Shown piece after piece: positions 6,312-15,419 of a stretch of 64,000 bases of DNA. The notes below the pieces were generated by a model, which was given only the letters and a program-made list of their open reading frames with translations, ran no database searches and was not told the origin of the DNA. Position numbers and translations under genes: made by a program. Source of the DNA: Thermoleophilia bacterium (GTDB taxonomy: Bacteria > Actinomycetota > Thermoleophilia > RBG-16-64-13); assembly GCA_026415615.1 (NCBI GenBank), contig JAOAGT010000002.1:1-64000 (forward strand), in the 5' to 3' direction. The first letter of the stretch is position 1, and each line of letters begins with the position of its first letter.

Positions 6312-8567
6312 CTAGAGTTTCACCACCACCTCCAAGGGGCGGTCCTTGCGTCGGACCTCAACCGCTACTCTGGTTGATGTTCGTTCAAACAAGAGGTCAA
6401 CACGTTGCTCCCCGATGGAAAGATCCTGTAATTCGATGCGATCGACAAAGTCTGGAAGAACGGGGGAGACAACGTTTAGTCGATGACAGTCTGCTTCTGG
6501 CCTTAGGCCAAGAAGTTCGGTCAGCATGTACGGGATGGCACCGGCAGCCCAGGCCTGCGGTTTGCTGGCCAGGGGATAGTGCACGGGCACCTCATAGTCG
6601 GCCTGGGAGTACCCAGCGAATAGCTCCGGCAAGCGGTAAAGCTCAAAATGCATGGCGGCCCGCATGAGACCTGAGAAGAGCCGCAGGGCTGCCCTATCAA
6701 AACCGTACCGGCGAAAGCCAGCCGCTATCAGGGAGTTGTCGTGCGGCCAGACCGTGCCCACATGGTAACCCACAGGGCTATATGCGGTCTCGTGTTCAGA
6801 TAAGGTCCGAATACCCCATCCGGTGAACATGTCCGGCCGCATAAGCCGCTTCTTAGTTCTGCGGGCAAAGTCCAGAGGGGCAATCTCGGCCCACAAGGCG
6901 TGCCCGGCGTTAGAAGAACAAACCTTGACCGGTTGGCCGTCCCTTTGGAGAGCAAGGGCATAGCAGCCGCGCGACTCTATCCAGAAATCGCGGTTGAACC
7001 GGTCGCGCAGTTGATCTGCCCGTCTGTCAAGCTCGGCAGCATAGTCGCCTTCGCCCAGCCTTCTAAACATCTCAGCTAAGCGACGGTACGCGAGGTACAC
7101 GTAGCTTTGCACTTCAACCAAGGCAATGGGCGGCTCAGCAGGCGAACCATCAACATCTGGCACGCCGTTGTCTGAGTCCTTCCAACCTTGGTTTTGCAGG
7201 CCGCCCGCGGAGTTTGTACCTTGGTAGGCCAAGTACCCTTGTTCGTTTTCGTTGTCCAGAATCCACTGTAGCGCGGCCTCAATGTTGGGCTGCAGATGGC
7301 GGATAGTCTGAGCATCCGCAGTCCAGAAAAAGTACTCGGCCGCCAGCACGAGAAAGAGCGGAGTGGCGTCAATGGAGCCGTAGTAGGGCGAGTGCGGCAC
7401 TTGTCCGATGCGGGCCAGCTCGCCCACGCGAAGTTCATGAAGTATTTTTCCCGGCTGCTCCTCGCGCCACGTGTCGACTTTGGTTCCCTGAAAAGCAGCG
7501 AGGAGGCGCAGAGTCTGTCTGGCGATGCGCGGGTCATAGGCCAGGGTTTGAAGGGCGCTGATGATGCTATCCCTACCGAACAGAGTGGCAAACCACGGTA
7601 CCCCCGCCGCGTAGTATTCCTCTCCCTCAGCAGAACTTCTAAGCAGGTACAGATCGCGAAACGACCGTTCGACTATGGCGTCAAGCAGCAAACTACTGCT
7701 CTTAACTTTGGTCTGACCATCCCTCCATTGATCGACGGCTTGGACGTGTGCAGCCGTTAGTTGGTCGTGGTCCATTACAGGTCTGATGGCAATCCAGGAA
7801 GTGCCATCAGTCGCTTCGCAAGTCCCACCAGTCGCTACGCCGTCGAGCGCAGTTTCTCGTATGCTGACCACTAGAGCAATCTGCCTTTCGCCGCGTGCCG
7901 GAAGGTCGACAAGGAAAGTGGCTGTAGTCCCTTCCCAGACATCAGGATTTTGAGCAAAAGTCACCGTCACCTCGCGGCGAATGCCGTCTCGGCCGTGATA
8001 CTCAAACTGAAGCTTGCTTCCTTCGACCCGCGGGGGCAGCAGTTTGCCTGGAACAGTTGCGTCCAGCGCTCTTACCGCAAACACATCCTGAAAGCCGGCC
8101 CGAAAAGACAAAGACACGGGCAGACTGACCGTGTTTCGACTGAAGTTCCGGATGAGGAGCGTGTCGTACAAGCTGAGAGTTGCGCAGTCGAGAGTACGGG
8201 TCCACTTGACGCCGATGGTCTCCAGTGGGGCGATGACCGTTCCGTCAGCTGAGATCAACTCGGGGTTCGTAAGTTCCACGAGCGACTGGTATCCGCGTGC
8301 CGCTGTGGACACAAGCATCTCAAGCGCGTGCCCCGCGATACGTAGCTCGTATCCATCAAGAAAGCGACAATCGTGATAATAGAGACCTGTTGCGTGGATC
8401 TGATCAATGGGAACGTCGCCGTTTGGTTTGGTCACAAAAAAAAGATCGCCGTCTTTTAAGATCAGGGCGTCGGCGATGCTAGGGGTCTTGGCTGGCGCCA
8501 GGCGCAGATCGGCGCCGAGCCCCAGGCGCACCGCAGTTGAGTTGTTCAGTGTTCCCTTTTGCTTCAT
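6312..8567 (-). CDS. Glycogen-debranching enzyme (amylo-alpha-1,6-glucosidase type)
   Basis: 751 aa. Residues ~30-280 match the N-terminal beta domain of bacterial/archaeal debranching enzymes (DGDLFFVTKPNGDVP, YYHDCRFLDGYEL). Residues ~320-700 form the (alpha/alpha)6 catalytic domain with YYAAGVPWFATLFGRDSIIS, SIDATPLFLVLAAEYF, NQGWKDSDNGV and GTVWPHDNSLIAAGF, where the conserved Asp residues include the catalytic acids. It hydrolyses alpha-1,6 branches of glycogen-like glucans, probably in the cytoplasm as no signal peptide is seen. It is first in a two-gene operon with the GT4 gene. A good promoter lies ~80 bp upstream. The SD before ATG 8567 is weak. Confidence 0.93.
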   Translation of the reverse strand: MKQKGTLNNSTAVRLGLGADLRLAPAKTPSIADALILKDGDLFFVTKPNGDVPIDQIHATGLYYHDCRFLDGYELRIAGHALEMLVSTAARGYQSLVELTNPELISADGTVIAPLETIGVKWTRTLDCATLSLYDTLLIRNFSRNTVSLPVSLSFRAGFQDVFAVRALDATVPGKLLPPRVEGSKLQFEYHGRDGIRREVTVTFAQNPDVWEGTTATFLVDLPARGERQIALVVSIRETALDGVATGGTCEATDGTSWIAIRPVMDHDQLTAAHVQAVDQWRDGQTKVKSSSLLLDAIVERSFRDLYLLRSSAEGEEYYAAGVPWFATLFGRDSIISALQTLAYDPRIARQTLRLLAAFQGTKVDTWREEQPGKILHELRVGELARIGQVPHSPYYGSIDATPLFLVLAAEYFFWTADAQTIRHLQPNIEAALQWILDNENEQGYLAYQGTNSAGGLQNQGWKDSDNGVPDVDGSPAEPPIALVEVQSYVYLAYRRLAEMFRRLGEGDYAAELDRRADQLRDRFNRDFWIESRGCYALALQRDGQPVKVCSSNAGHALWAEIAPLDFARRTKKRLMRPDMFTGWGIRTLSEHETAYSPVGYHVGTVWPHDNSLIAAGFRRYGFDRAALRLFSGLMRAAMHFELYRLPELFAGYSQADYEVPVHYPLASKPQAWAAGAIPYMLTELLGLRPEADCHRLNVVSPVLPDFVDRIELQDLSIGEQRVDLLFERTSTRVAVEVRRKDRPLEVVVKL

Positions 8568-8655
8568 TTGTCTTGCAAAGATGAAGGACGAATCTTGTTG
8601 GTTAAAAGGAACAAGTAGAAGTCAGGAAAAAAGAAGGACCCACGCGCGGCGCCAA

Positions 8656-8684
8656 AATATAATCTTCTCTTCGACAGTCGTCAA
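8656..8684 (-). promoter_or_regulatory. Near-consensus promoter for the debranching enzyme/GT4 operon
   Basis: On the minus strand TTGACG (8684-8679) is followed by 17 bp and TATATT (8661-8656). The expected transcript start is about 8649, leaving an ~80-nt leader. On the plus strand a TATAAT at 8658-8663 overlaps it and may serve the divergent tautomerase gene, but with a poor -35. Confidence 0.65.
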
Positions 8685-8720
8685 GAAATTCTGGGTCAAC
8701 CGGGATCGTCGGAGGAGCGC

Positions 8721-8909
8721 ATGCCGCTTGTGATCATCAAAATGTTAGAAGGACGAAGCACCGAGCAGAAGCGCCGCCTGGCCAAGGAAATCACCGAGGT
8801 AGTGGTCAAATACACTGGGGTGACCGAAGACCAGGTGGACGTTCTTATTGAAGATTACCCGCGCGAAAACTGGGCTAAGGCAGGAATCCTGTTTTCCGAC
8901 AAGGACTAG
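8721..8909 (+). CDS. 4-oxalocrotonate tautomerase-family protein
   Basis: A 62-aa protein starting MPLVIIKMLEGRSTEQKRRLAKEITEVV. After Met removal Pro1 is the family's catalytic base. The length fits the small 4-OT group, whose members ketonise enol intermediates in aromatic meta-cleavage or related pathways, although many have other substrates. ATG 8721 is preceded by GGAGGAG with good spacing. It is convergent with the FAD/Fe-S oxidoreductase gene, with only 6 bp between stops. Arg residues usually needed for 4-oxalocrotonate binding are not clearly placed, so the substrate is open. Confidence 0.85.
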   Translation: MPLVIIKMLEGRSTEQKRRLAKEITEVVVKYTGVTEDQVDVLIEDYPRENWAKAGILFSDKD

Positions 8910-8915
8910 GTAGGA

Positions 8916-11900
8916 CTAAACTCCATATGCCTGCGCCAAGAGCAGCGCCGGGTGCATGCAGGGTCGTCCGGTGACATGGCCTAGCTGCATTCGGCACGTG
9001 CTGCACTCAGACACCACAAGGTCTGGATCGACCTCGGCTATCCGAGAAAACAACGGCTCTCCTATTTGTAGGGAAAAGTCGTATGTGCCTAACTTCATTC
9101 CGAAAGTCCCTGCCATCCCACAACATCCCGCCGTCAAGTCCACCACCTCGACTCCGGGAATTTCTCGCAAAAGTTCAAGAGATGGGCTGCCCACGTTTTG
9201 TGCTTTGAGGTGACAGGGCTGGTGATAAGCAATCCGGAGTGGCTTACTATCACTAATGGGCTGCGCAACCGGGGATTTGTCCGGATGCTGGGTGCGCCAC
9301 TGCTTCAAGAATTCTCCAAGATCGTAAGTGGCTTGCGCCACCTCTGCACACTCGGATTCTTGTAGATAGTCCGCGTAGTGAGTCTTTAGGGCAAAAGTTG
9401 CCGTAGGCTCGGCGCTTATGACCACTGCGCCAGCTCTTACCCATGGCGTAAGGGCCCGGAGATTGGCGCGGGCAACGCGGCGCACACGCTTTGCGTACCC
9501 GTAAAGCATCTGCGGGATCCCGCTTGCCTTCTGCCGGGGGAAAACCAATCGAACTCCATGCGCGGCCAGGATCCTCTCAATAGCCAGGGAAAGTGCGGGA
9601 TCGTTGTAGTTGGCGTAGAGATCGGCGAAGTAGACCGCTGTGCGCTGCTCAGGATCCCGGAGAGGCAAGCCGCTGGCCAGTTTCCCGGTTGCGGCTTGTC
9701 CAGTTGCAGCTTGTCCAGTTGCGCCTTGCCCAATCGCGGCCTGCCTTCTTTCTCGGGCGATTCGTTCGTAGGTCGGCCGGGCAAAGCGTGGAAGGGGGCG
9801 CCGGCGGTCGATGCCCACCAGCCGCTCTGCCAGTTTTCGCCCGACAGGCCAACTCACAACCAGATTGGCCAGCGGGGCCACCAAACAGGCAATCCGCGAC
9901 AGCGTGTCCACCCGGCTCAAGACTACTTCGGCTCGTTGAGTTGGGCTCTCAAAGAAGGCGAGAGGGTGCCGCTGCCGATATTGGCTCTTGGCTTCGAGCA
10001 TCAATTTGGGGATGTTTACTGCCGAAGGGCACTCAACAGCGCACATGCCGCACTCAATGCAGTAATCAAACACGACCTTGAATTCTGGTTGGCCGTACGC
10101 ATCCCCGGCCGGCTTACCGGGTTGGACAAGAGCACCGGTTATCAAGCCGCGCAGCAAATTCGCCTTGGCCCGGGGCGAGGCGTGCTCCAAACGGGTGGCC
10201 TTGTAGACCGGACACATGGTGGTAGCCACCTGGCTCTTGCAGGCGGCGCACCCATGGCAACGTTCTATCTCGCTTTCATACCCGCGTGGCTCAAAGCGCA
10301 AGAGCGGCTTCTGTGGCAAAGTGCGGTATCCCGGACCGTAACGGAGTTGAGCAAACAGATCATCCGCGGTGCCTTGTGGCCCAACTTTCTTACCGGGGTT
10401 GAGAATTCCCTGGGGATCAAAAGCCTTCTTGATATCAACAAAAAGATCGTAGATCCGCTCCCCGTACATCTCCCGCAAACGGGGAGTATGAATCAGGCCG
10501 TCGCCATGCTCCCCGGCCATCGTTCCGCGCAGCTCAAGCACATGGGCGGAAACTTGGTCATAGATTCTCCGCACGATTTGTCGATCTTGGGGGTCTCGGG
10601 GATCCAGTACTGGCCGAGTGTGTATGTTTCCGTCTCCCACGTGTCCCACCATGATGGCCTCGACTCCCTCGCGATCGAGGATCTTCTGAATGAAATCGAT
10701 GGAGGCTGCCAGGTGGCGTGGGTGGACAGCTATGTCCTCCATGAACGGTAGCGGCTGCTTGGGCCCTGGATTGCGCTGAATAAGGGCCACAGCGGTGCGC
10801 CGGATTTTCCACAAATAATCGGTGTCGGCCTGGGTGCGAGCTCGCACCATGCTTAAGGCTTGTGTGCTGTCGAGATGCCGGCGTAGTGCGGCAAATTTCT
10901 CGTCTACTTCTTCCTGGTTCTGGCCTTCAAACTCAATGAGAAGGGCGGTGTCCGTGCACTCAGGGAGAATCGAGTCAAAGTAGCGATCGTGCTTTCTCAC
11001 TAGAGCCAAGAAGCGCGAGTCCATTATCTCCACTGCCGTGGGACCCAGGGCCAAGATTTCCGGGACTGCCTCTCCCACGGCAAATACCGAGGGGAAATAG
11101 ACCATGGCCACTCCGCGGCAGGCCGGCAATGGTACAAGGCGCAAAGTAGCCTCCGTGACTACTCCCAGCGTGCCCTCGGCTCCCACAAAAAGGCGCTGCA
11201 GCTGGGCAGTCGTAGGGCAACTCTCGGCTGAAGTCGTTCCCCCGTCTGCGGCTGCTCGCTCCCGCGCTAGGGCTATCACCGCTCCGGAGCACTGAGTACC
11301 ATCGTCAAGCACGGCTTCGATCCGATATCCGCAGGAGTTCTTGACCACATCTGGCATCAAGGCCATGAGTTCATCGCGCTCTGCCCTGAGTCGAGGAAGA
11401 ACTTTTGCAAAAGCCCGCCCAGCCGCGGAGTTGGAGGCGAGCAGCCCTGCCAGCTCGGTGGAATCAAGAGCATACGGCCGCGCCTCGAACACGCTTCCGT
11501 CTGCTAACACGACCTGCAAGGCAAGTACGTGGTCTTTGGTTGCGCCGTAGGCCACGGTGCGTGCCCCGGAAGCGTTGGTGCCGATCATTCCTCCAAGGCT
11601 GCAGTGGTTCTCGCTGGAAGGATCAGGAGCAAAAAACACCCCGTACTGGCGCACGTAGCGGTCAAGCACTGCCTTGACCACGCCTGGTTGCACCCGTACC
11701 CATGACGCGTCGGGAGCCATTTCCAAGATCGCGTTCATGTAACGGGTAAAATCGATCTGGATTCCTGCCCCTACGGCGCCTCCATTAAGCCCTGACCCCA
11801 TTCCGCGGGGGACAACGGGTAGGCCCTTTTCGGCTGCATAGGAGACCAGGCGAGCTACGTCTTCGGTGTCGCGTGGATACACGACGCCCAGCGGCTCAAT

Positions 11901-12014
11901 CTGGCTTAGTCCAGCATCCGTAGCGTAAAGGCGTCGGGTAATGGGATCAAACTGAACGTCGCCTCGAAGAAGCGAACGAAGATCTTTGGCAATGGCTTCT
12001 TGACTATCGATCAT
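8916..12014 (-). CDS. Fused FAD-binding and Fe-S oxidoreductase (D-lactate/glycolate dehydrogenase type)
   Basis: 1032 aa with two halves. Residues ~1-470 are a PCMH-type FAD domain (VVPRGMGSGLNGGAVG; LGGMIGTNASGARTVAYG) with the FAD-oxidase C-terminal domain (VGHVGDGNIHTRPVLD). From ~590 there are two cluster motifs, C-x2-C-x2-C-x8-CP and CIECGMCAVECPSAV (C-x2-C-x2-C-x3-CP). Towards the end are cysteine-rich CCG segments (HQPCHLKAQ, AGCCGMAGTFGMK) as in GlpC/GlcF. The fusion equals GlcD plus GlcF and should oxidise a 2-hydroxyacid such as D-lactate, passing electrons to quinone or an electron-transfer partner. A tandem GQAAT linker lies between cluster and CCG parts. ATG 12014. Confidence 0.88.
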   Translation of the reverse strand: MIDSQEAIAKDLRSLLRGDVQFDPITRRLYATDAGLSQIEPLGVVYPRDTEDVARLVSYAAEKGLPVVPRGMGSGLNGGAVGAGIQIDFTRYMNAILEMAPDASWVRVQPGVVKAVLDRYVRQYGVFFAPDPSSENHCSLGGMIGTNASGARTVAYGATKDHVLALQVVLADGSVFEARPYALDSTELAGLLASNSAAGRAFAKVLPRLRAERDELMALMPDVVKNSCGYRIEAVLDDGTQCSGAVIALARERAAADGGTTSAESCPTTAQLQRLFVGAEGTLGVVTEATLRLVPLPACRGVAMVYFPSVFAVGEAVPEILALGPTAVEIMDSRFLALVRKHDRYFDSILPECTDTALLIEFEGQNQEEVDEKFAALRRHLDSTQALSMVRARTQADTDYLWKIRRTAVALIQRNPGPKQPLPFMEDIAVHPRHLAASIDFIQKILDREGVEAIMVGHVGDGNIHTRPVLDPRDPQDRQIVRRIYDQVSAHVLELRGTMAGEHGDGLIHTPRLREMYGERIYDLFVDIKKAFDPQGILNPGKKVGPQGTADDLFAQLRYGPGYRTLPQKPLLRFEPRGYESEIERCHGCAACKSQVATTMCPVYKATRLEHASPRAKANLLRGLITGALVQPGKPAGDAYGQPEFKVVFDYCIECGMCAVECPSAVNIPKLMLEAKSQYRQRHPLAFFESPTQRAEVVLSRVDTLSRIACLVAPLANLVVSWPVGRKLAERLVGIDRRRPLPRFARPTYERIARERRQAAIGQGATGQAATGQAATGKLASGLPLRDPEQRTAVYFADLYANYNDPALSLAIERILAAHGVRLVFPRQKASGIPQMLYGYAKRVRRVARANLRALTPWVRAGAVVISAEPTATFALKTHYADYLQESECAEVAQATYDLGEFLKQWRTQHPDKSPVAQPISDSKPLRIAYHQPCHLKAQNVGSPSLELLREIPGVEVVDLTAGCCGMAGTFGMKLGTYDFSLQIGEPLFSRIAEVDPDLVVSECSTCRMQLGHVTGRPCMHPALLLAQAYGV
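9689..9745. repeat. 15-bp tandem repeat coding a GQAAT linker
   Basis: Units at 9689-9703, 9704-9718 and 9719-9733, followed by a degenerate partial copy, encode repeated Gly-Gln-Ala-Ala-Thr on the minus strand inside the FAD/Fe-S oxidoreductase. They form a flexible linker between the Fe-S and CCG domains. Copy number may vary between strains. Confidence 0.7.
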
Positions 12015-12219
12015 CTACACTCGACTAGAACTTGGGCACGGCTTTGTATGATACCGCGACTTTGTTTCTTCCCGTAGCGCCGGGGCCAAGTTCGTGAGAG
12101 AATTCACAAGTCCGGGTAAAGCGCCGCTCGGTAGGTTAAAGGCTAAACGATGTACGAAGATCCTAGTAGTTATAGGCAAGGTTGCGGTGCGTCCGCCTGT
12201 CCAGTAAAGGGGGTGAGTC

Positions 12220-13152
12220 ATGCTTGCGATACTCAAGACGACCGACACAGGTCTGGCGCGATTGGAGCAGTTCGAGCCGGGCTCCTGGATAGACCTGGTC
12301 AGTCCCACCGAGGAAGAGCTCGAGCGGGTAAGTCGCGAGCTCAACATACCGCTCGACTTCCTCAAAGGCCCCCTGGACGAGGAAGAAAAGTCTCGTATCG
12401 ACATCGAGGACGGGCTGACTCAAGTCATCGTCGACATTCCCATTCTGGTGCGCGAGGGCGATCAGCAGGGCTACAGCACCATCCCGCTGGGGATGCTAAT
12501 CCACCCTGATTACTTCATCACTACCTGCCTTCGCCCCAATCCCATCTTGGGCGAATTCGAGCGTAACGCCGTCCGCGGCTTCACCACCTATTACAAAACC
12601 CGCTTCCTCTTCCAAATTCTTCAGCAAGTATCCGTCTTCTACCTCAAGTATTTGGGACGCATAGACCGAGAGACAGATAGAATCGAGCGCGCTCTGCGCG
12701 TTTCTATGAAGAACGAGGAGTTTTTTGATCTCCTGGGCTTGCAGAAGTCGCTGGTGTACTTCACCACGTCGCTGCGGGCAAACGAAGCAGTGCTGCAGAA
12801 GCTCCTGCGAACCAAGACCGTAAAGATGTACGAAGAAGATGAAGAGCTGCTCGAAGACGTGATAATCGAGAACAAGCAGGCGTCCGAGATGGCCAAGATC
12901 TACACCGATATCCTTACAGGCATGATGGACGCCTTCAGCTCGGTGATCTCTAACAACCTAAACCAGGTCATGAAGTTCTTGACTTCGGTGACCATCTTGC
13001 TCTCGATTCCCACGATTGTAGCTTCGATTTTCGGAATGAATGTCAATCTGCCCTTCCAGAATTATCAGCATGCGTTCTTACTTACTTGTGTGATCTGGCT
13101 GGTTATCTCTGGCACGTTTGCCCTCATTTTCTGGAAGAAGCGGTATCTGTAA
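12220..13152 (+). CDS. corA: CorA-family divalent-metal transporter
   Basis: A 310-aa CorA protein. A soluble N-terminal domain (~1-245) contains long helices, then two C-terminal transmembrane helices, with the signature YGMN-type motif present as FGMNVNLPF at the end of TM1. The C-terminus is the usual basic tail WKKRYL. It forms pentameric channels for Mg2+, Co2+ or Ni2+ in the cytoplasmic membrane. ATG 12220 follows a purine-rich GGGGGTG SD. The 205-bp upstream gap shows no recognisable M-box Mg riboswitch. The gene is convergent with the M28-like gene. Confidence 0.93.
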   Translation: MLAILKTTDTGLARLEQFEPGSWIDLVSPTEEELERVSRELNIPLDFLKGPLDEEEKSRIDIEDGLTQVIVDIPILVREGDQQGYSTIPLGMLIHPDYFITTCLRPNPILGEFERNAVRGFTTYYKTRFLFQILQQVSVFYLKYLGRIDRETDRIERALRVSMKNEEFFDLLGLQKSLVYFTTSLRANEAVLQKLLRTKTVKMYEEDEELLEDVIIENKQASEMAKIYTDILTGMMDAFSSVISNNLNQVMKFLTSVTILLSIPTIVASIFGMNVNLPFQNYQHAFLLTCVIWLVISGTFALIFWKKRYL

Positions 13153-13170
13153 GCGGTCTCGGGCAAGAGG

Positions 13171-15006
13171 CTACCTCCACGGGGACCATGGGGGAAGCGT
13201 TGTTTGGCGGGGTTTGCGACGTGAACGTGGTGTAGGGGGCTCAAGCAAGGTAAGCTCGTCGGCGGCCTCAAGAGTTTCTATGGGCACCACTCGCATGCGC
13301 TTCACTCCTGCCAGCTCTGCGAACGCGCACAGGATAAAGATGCTCCCCAATGGTCCCAGCACGCCGTAAGCTCCTGATACTGTCTGGACAATGAGAAACC
13401 ACCAGCCCCGAGTTACTCCTACCCCATGGCTTATCGCCAGGTATAAGTAGAGCAGCAGAGGCATGCCCAGCCCGAGTAGGAGGACGGGAGCGTTTGTAGT
13501 AAGCCGGTGTCGCCAGAGAGCCCCGGAGTAGACCGGTTCCGCAAAACAAGTGGCAAGTGGCCAGGCCCAAGCCGCGGTCAACATGGGAATGACCAGGAAT
13601 GGCGACCGAATCAAGAGCAGGATAAGTCCCACCAACAACCCAAGATAGCCGGTCAGTAGACGAGCCATCTCAGTGATTGCTCTTCCCTCGTAGGGCCTAA
13701 AGTAGCCCAAGAACCGCCTACAAAGGATGAAGAACACCAGTCCCACCAATAGCAGGATCAAAGTTGGAGCCAGGCGCGGGTCTGTGCTTGGACCTACACC
13801 GGTTGGAACTTGAAACTTGTACATCGGAATGAGGCCGCCGGCGGCCAGTCCGTACATCAAGCCCAAGGTGAGCACTGCCGGCAGCCCAAAGGAGGCCAGG
13901 TTGCGTAGGTGCCTGAGCAGCGTGCGCAGGGTGACCCGTGAAGAAAAGGCCCAAATGGCTGCCACAAACAAGCTGGGCAGCAGCATCAACACACCTAGGA
14001 AGGTGACAGCACCTGCGGTGAGGTAACGCCCGGAGCGGAGCAACAGGGCGCTTGTGGGGTCGCGAGGAACTTCGGCTGTAGCATCGAGCGAGAGAATCAG
14101 GCGCTCGATGGCCTCTCCCTGAGTGATCAGGCCGGCGGCTGTGGGCTGACCGGGACCCTCGTCGTACAAATGGAGCGAGGGTATACCTCGACTAAGTCCC
14201 GCTACCTGGTCTCCCTCGGAAATTGCAAGGGCATGGTCGGCGGCTTGGCTGAGTAGTCCTGGAATCTTGAGATCAAGGCCAACCTCGGCAAGTACTCTGC
14301 TTACCAATTGCACGTACCAGCCCGGGGCAGCCGTCTGCGCTCCGGTTACTCCCGCGCTAAGAAAACGGCTTCGTTCTTTGCCAAGTCCTTGGAAAGAAAG
14401 AATGGCAAGAACGTCTTCGGCTGCCCCGCTCGTGGTGAGATAGCGGTCTATGCCGAGGCCGCCGGTGGTGCTGTCCTCGGTTGACAAGAAAACCAGGGTC
14501 TTCTGATGGGGCCGAGAACTGAAAACTTGGATGAGTTCAAGCAGTACTGCCGTCCCGGTGGAGTAGCTGAGAGGCTCCACCTTGACCACTGGGGGAGTGT
14601 CGCGGGGGGCTGCAATAACGATGGTCTCCCTACTGCTTCCCGGGAGTATAACCGCTACGTTACGCAAGGTTACTTTCCGATCTCCGAGTGGAGCGGTAAA
14701 GACATCTATGTCGGCCATGCCTCGGTCGGGCAGTTTCTCCAGTATCCACTCGACCACACCCTGAGCATCAGGGGCTTCAAGGGCGCGTTCAGGGTAGTAC
14801 TGGCTCATGCCCTCGGCGGTACGGAAAGCTCTTGCCGCGTCAAAGAAAGTAGGCCCAGAAGCAAGCTCAACGCTAAAGGAAGGAGAGGAAATAGACAAGA
14901 AGACCACGCTTCCTGCAAACAGGAAGAGCGCACTGCAGAAGGCATATGCTATCTTCCGCCACTGTCGCACACGGTCGACAAGGCGCCGGCGGATAGTTAG
15001 CGGCAT
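13171..15006 (-). CDS. Degenerate M28-peptidase-like membrane protein (Gaa1-like layout)
   Basis: 611 aa: one N-terminal helix (~17-40), an exported domain (~45-315), then about seven transmembrane helices (~325-570) and a basic Pro-rich tail. The exported domain follows the M28 aminopeptidase pattern (RETIVIAAPRDTPP, STGTAVLLELIQVF, KTLVFLSTEDSTTGGLGIDRYL). However, the His-x-Asp, DN and EE zinc-ligand positions of active enzymes are replaced (APRDTP, SYSTG, TED). It is therefore probably a non-catalytic M28-fold protein, resembling eukaryotic Gaa1 in architecture. Function unknown. The first codon, at 15006, is ATG. Gene order with corA (convergent) gives no hint. Confidence 0.65.
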   Translation of the reverse strand: MPLTIRRRLVDRVRQWRKIAYAFCSALFLFAGSVVFLSISSPSFSVELASGPTFFDAARAFRTAEGMSQYYPERALEAPDAQGVVEWILEKLPDRGMADIDVFTAPLGDRKVTLRNVAVILPGSSRETIVIAAPRDTPPVVKVEPLSYSTGTAVLLELIQVFSSRPHQKTLVFLSTEDSTTGGLGIDRYLTTSGAAEDVLAILSFQGLGKERSRFLSAGVTGAQTAAPGWYVQLVSRVLAEVGLDLKIPGLLSQAADHALAISEGDQVAGLSRGIPSLHLYDEGPGQPTAAGLITQGEAIERLILSLDATAEVPRDPTSALLLRSGRYLTAGAVTFLGVLMLLPSLFVAAIWAFSSRVTLRTLLRHLRNLASFGLPAVLTLGLMYGLAAGGLIPMYKFQVPTGVGPSTDPRLAPTLILLLVGLVFFILCRRFLGYFRPYEGRAITEMARLLTGYLGLLVGLILLLIRSPFLVIPMLTAAWAWPLATCFAEPVYSGALWRHRLTTNAPVLLLGLGMPLLLYLYLAISHGVGVTRGWWFLIVQTVSGAYGVLGPLGSIFILCAFAELAGVKRMRVVPIETLEAADELTLLEPPTPRSRRKPRQTTLPPWSPWR

Positions 15007-15042
15007 GAACGGCTCCGGTCCGTTTAACTTGAAGCAGAGATT

Positions 15043-15321
15043 TTAGCCTTCGTGTGCGCTTTGCGCCATCTTGGCGGCGTGTTGGCGGCTGACGCCCCGT
15101 CTACGAGCAATTAGATGCTCGATCATCTTCTCCGCCACGGCGGAGGCAGGGACGTAATAGCATCCCGACTGCACAAGCTCGTGGATAACCCTCACGCGCG
15201 AGGCGGGCACTCCGGCCGCGGCCGACTGAGCCTGCGGGCTGTAGCGCTGCGGCGCCTCATTCTTGTCGGGGCTGATTTCCACAAGCGACTCCTCGTCTGG
15301 TCGGTGGTATCTAGCGCTCAT
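15043..15321 (-). CDS. Small FlgM-like (anti-sigma-28) protein
   Basis: 92 aa. The segment RVRVIHELVQSGCYYVPASAVAEKMIEHL matches the C-terminal helix pattern of FlgM (V..L...I.SG.Y.VD...IA..M), which binds flagellar sigma-28. The N-terminal third is polar and probably disordered, as in FlgM, but a basic tail (IARRRGVSRQHAAKMAQSAHEG) extends past the usual end. No flagellar gene is in the window. It lies upstream of, and divergent from, moeA and 36 bp before the M28-like gene's start region on the same strand. The call rests on the short motif only. Confidence 0.55.
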   Translation of the reverse strand: MSARYHRPDEESLVEISPDKNEAPQRYSPQAQSAAAGVPASRVRVIHELVQSGCYYVPASAVAEKMIEHLIARRRGVSRQHAAKMAQSAHEG

Positions 15322-15419
15322 GCTATTCTCTGTATCGGCGATGAGCAGTCCTGTCTTTATACGGAAAGTAGAAAAAAGTCTGGGCTGCTCGGCAGGGTCT
15401 TGGAAACCGGAGAGTAGTC

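Noticed and set aside
9558-10751. Long plus-strand open frame (397 codons) opposite the FAD/Fe-S oxidoreductase
   Set aside because: It is antisense to a gene with strong domain evidence, has no family pattern and arises from GC-rich third-codon bias.
12015-12219. Mg2+ (M-box) riboswitch upstream of corA
   Set aside because: The gap shows no M-box conserved segments and no terminator or T-tract.
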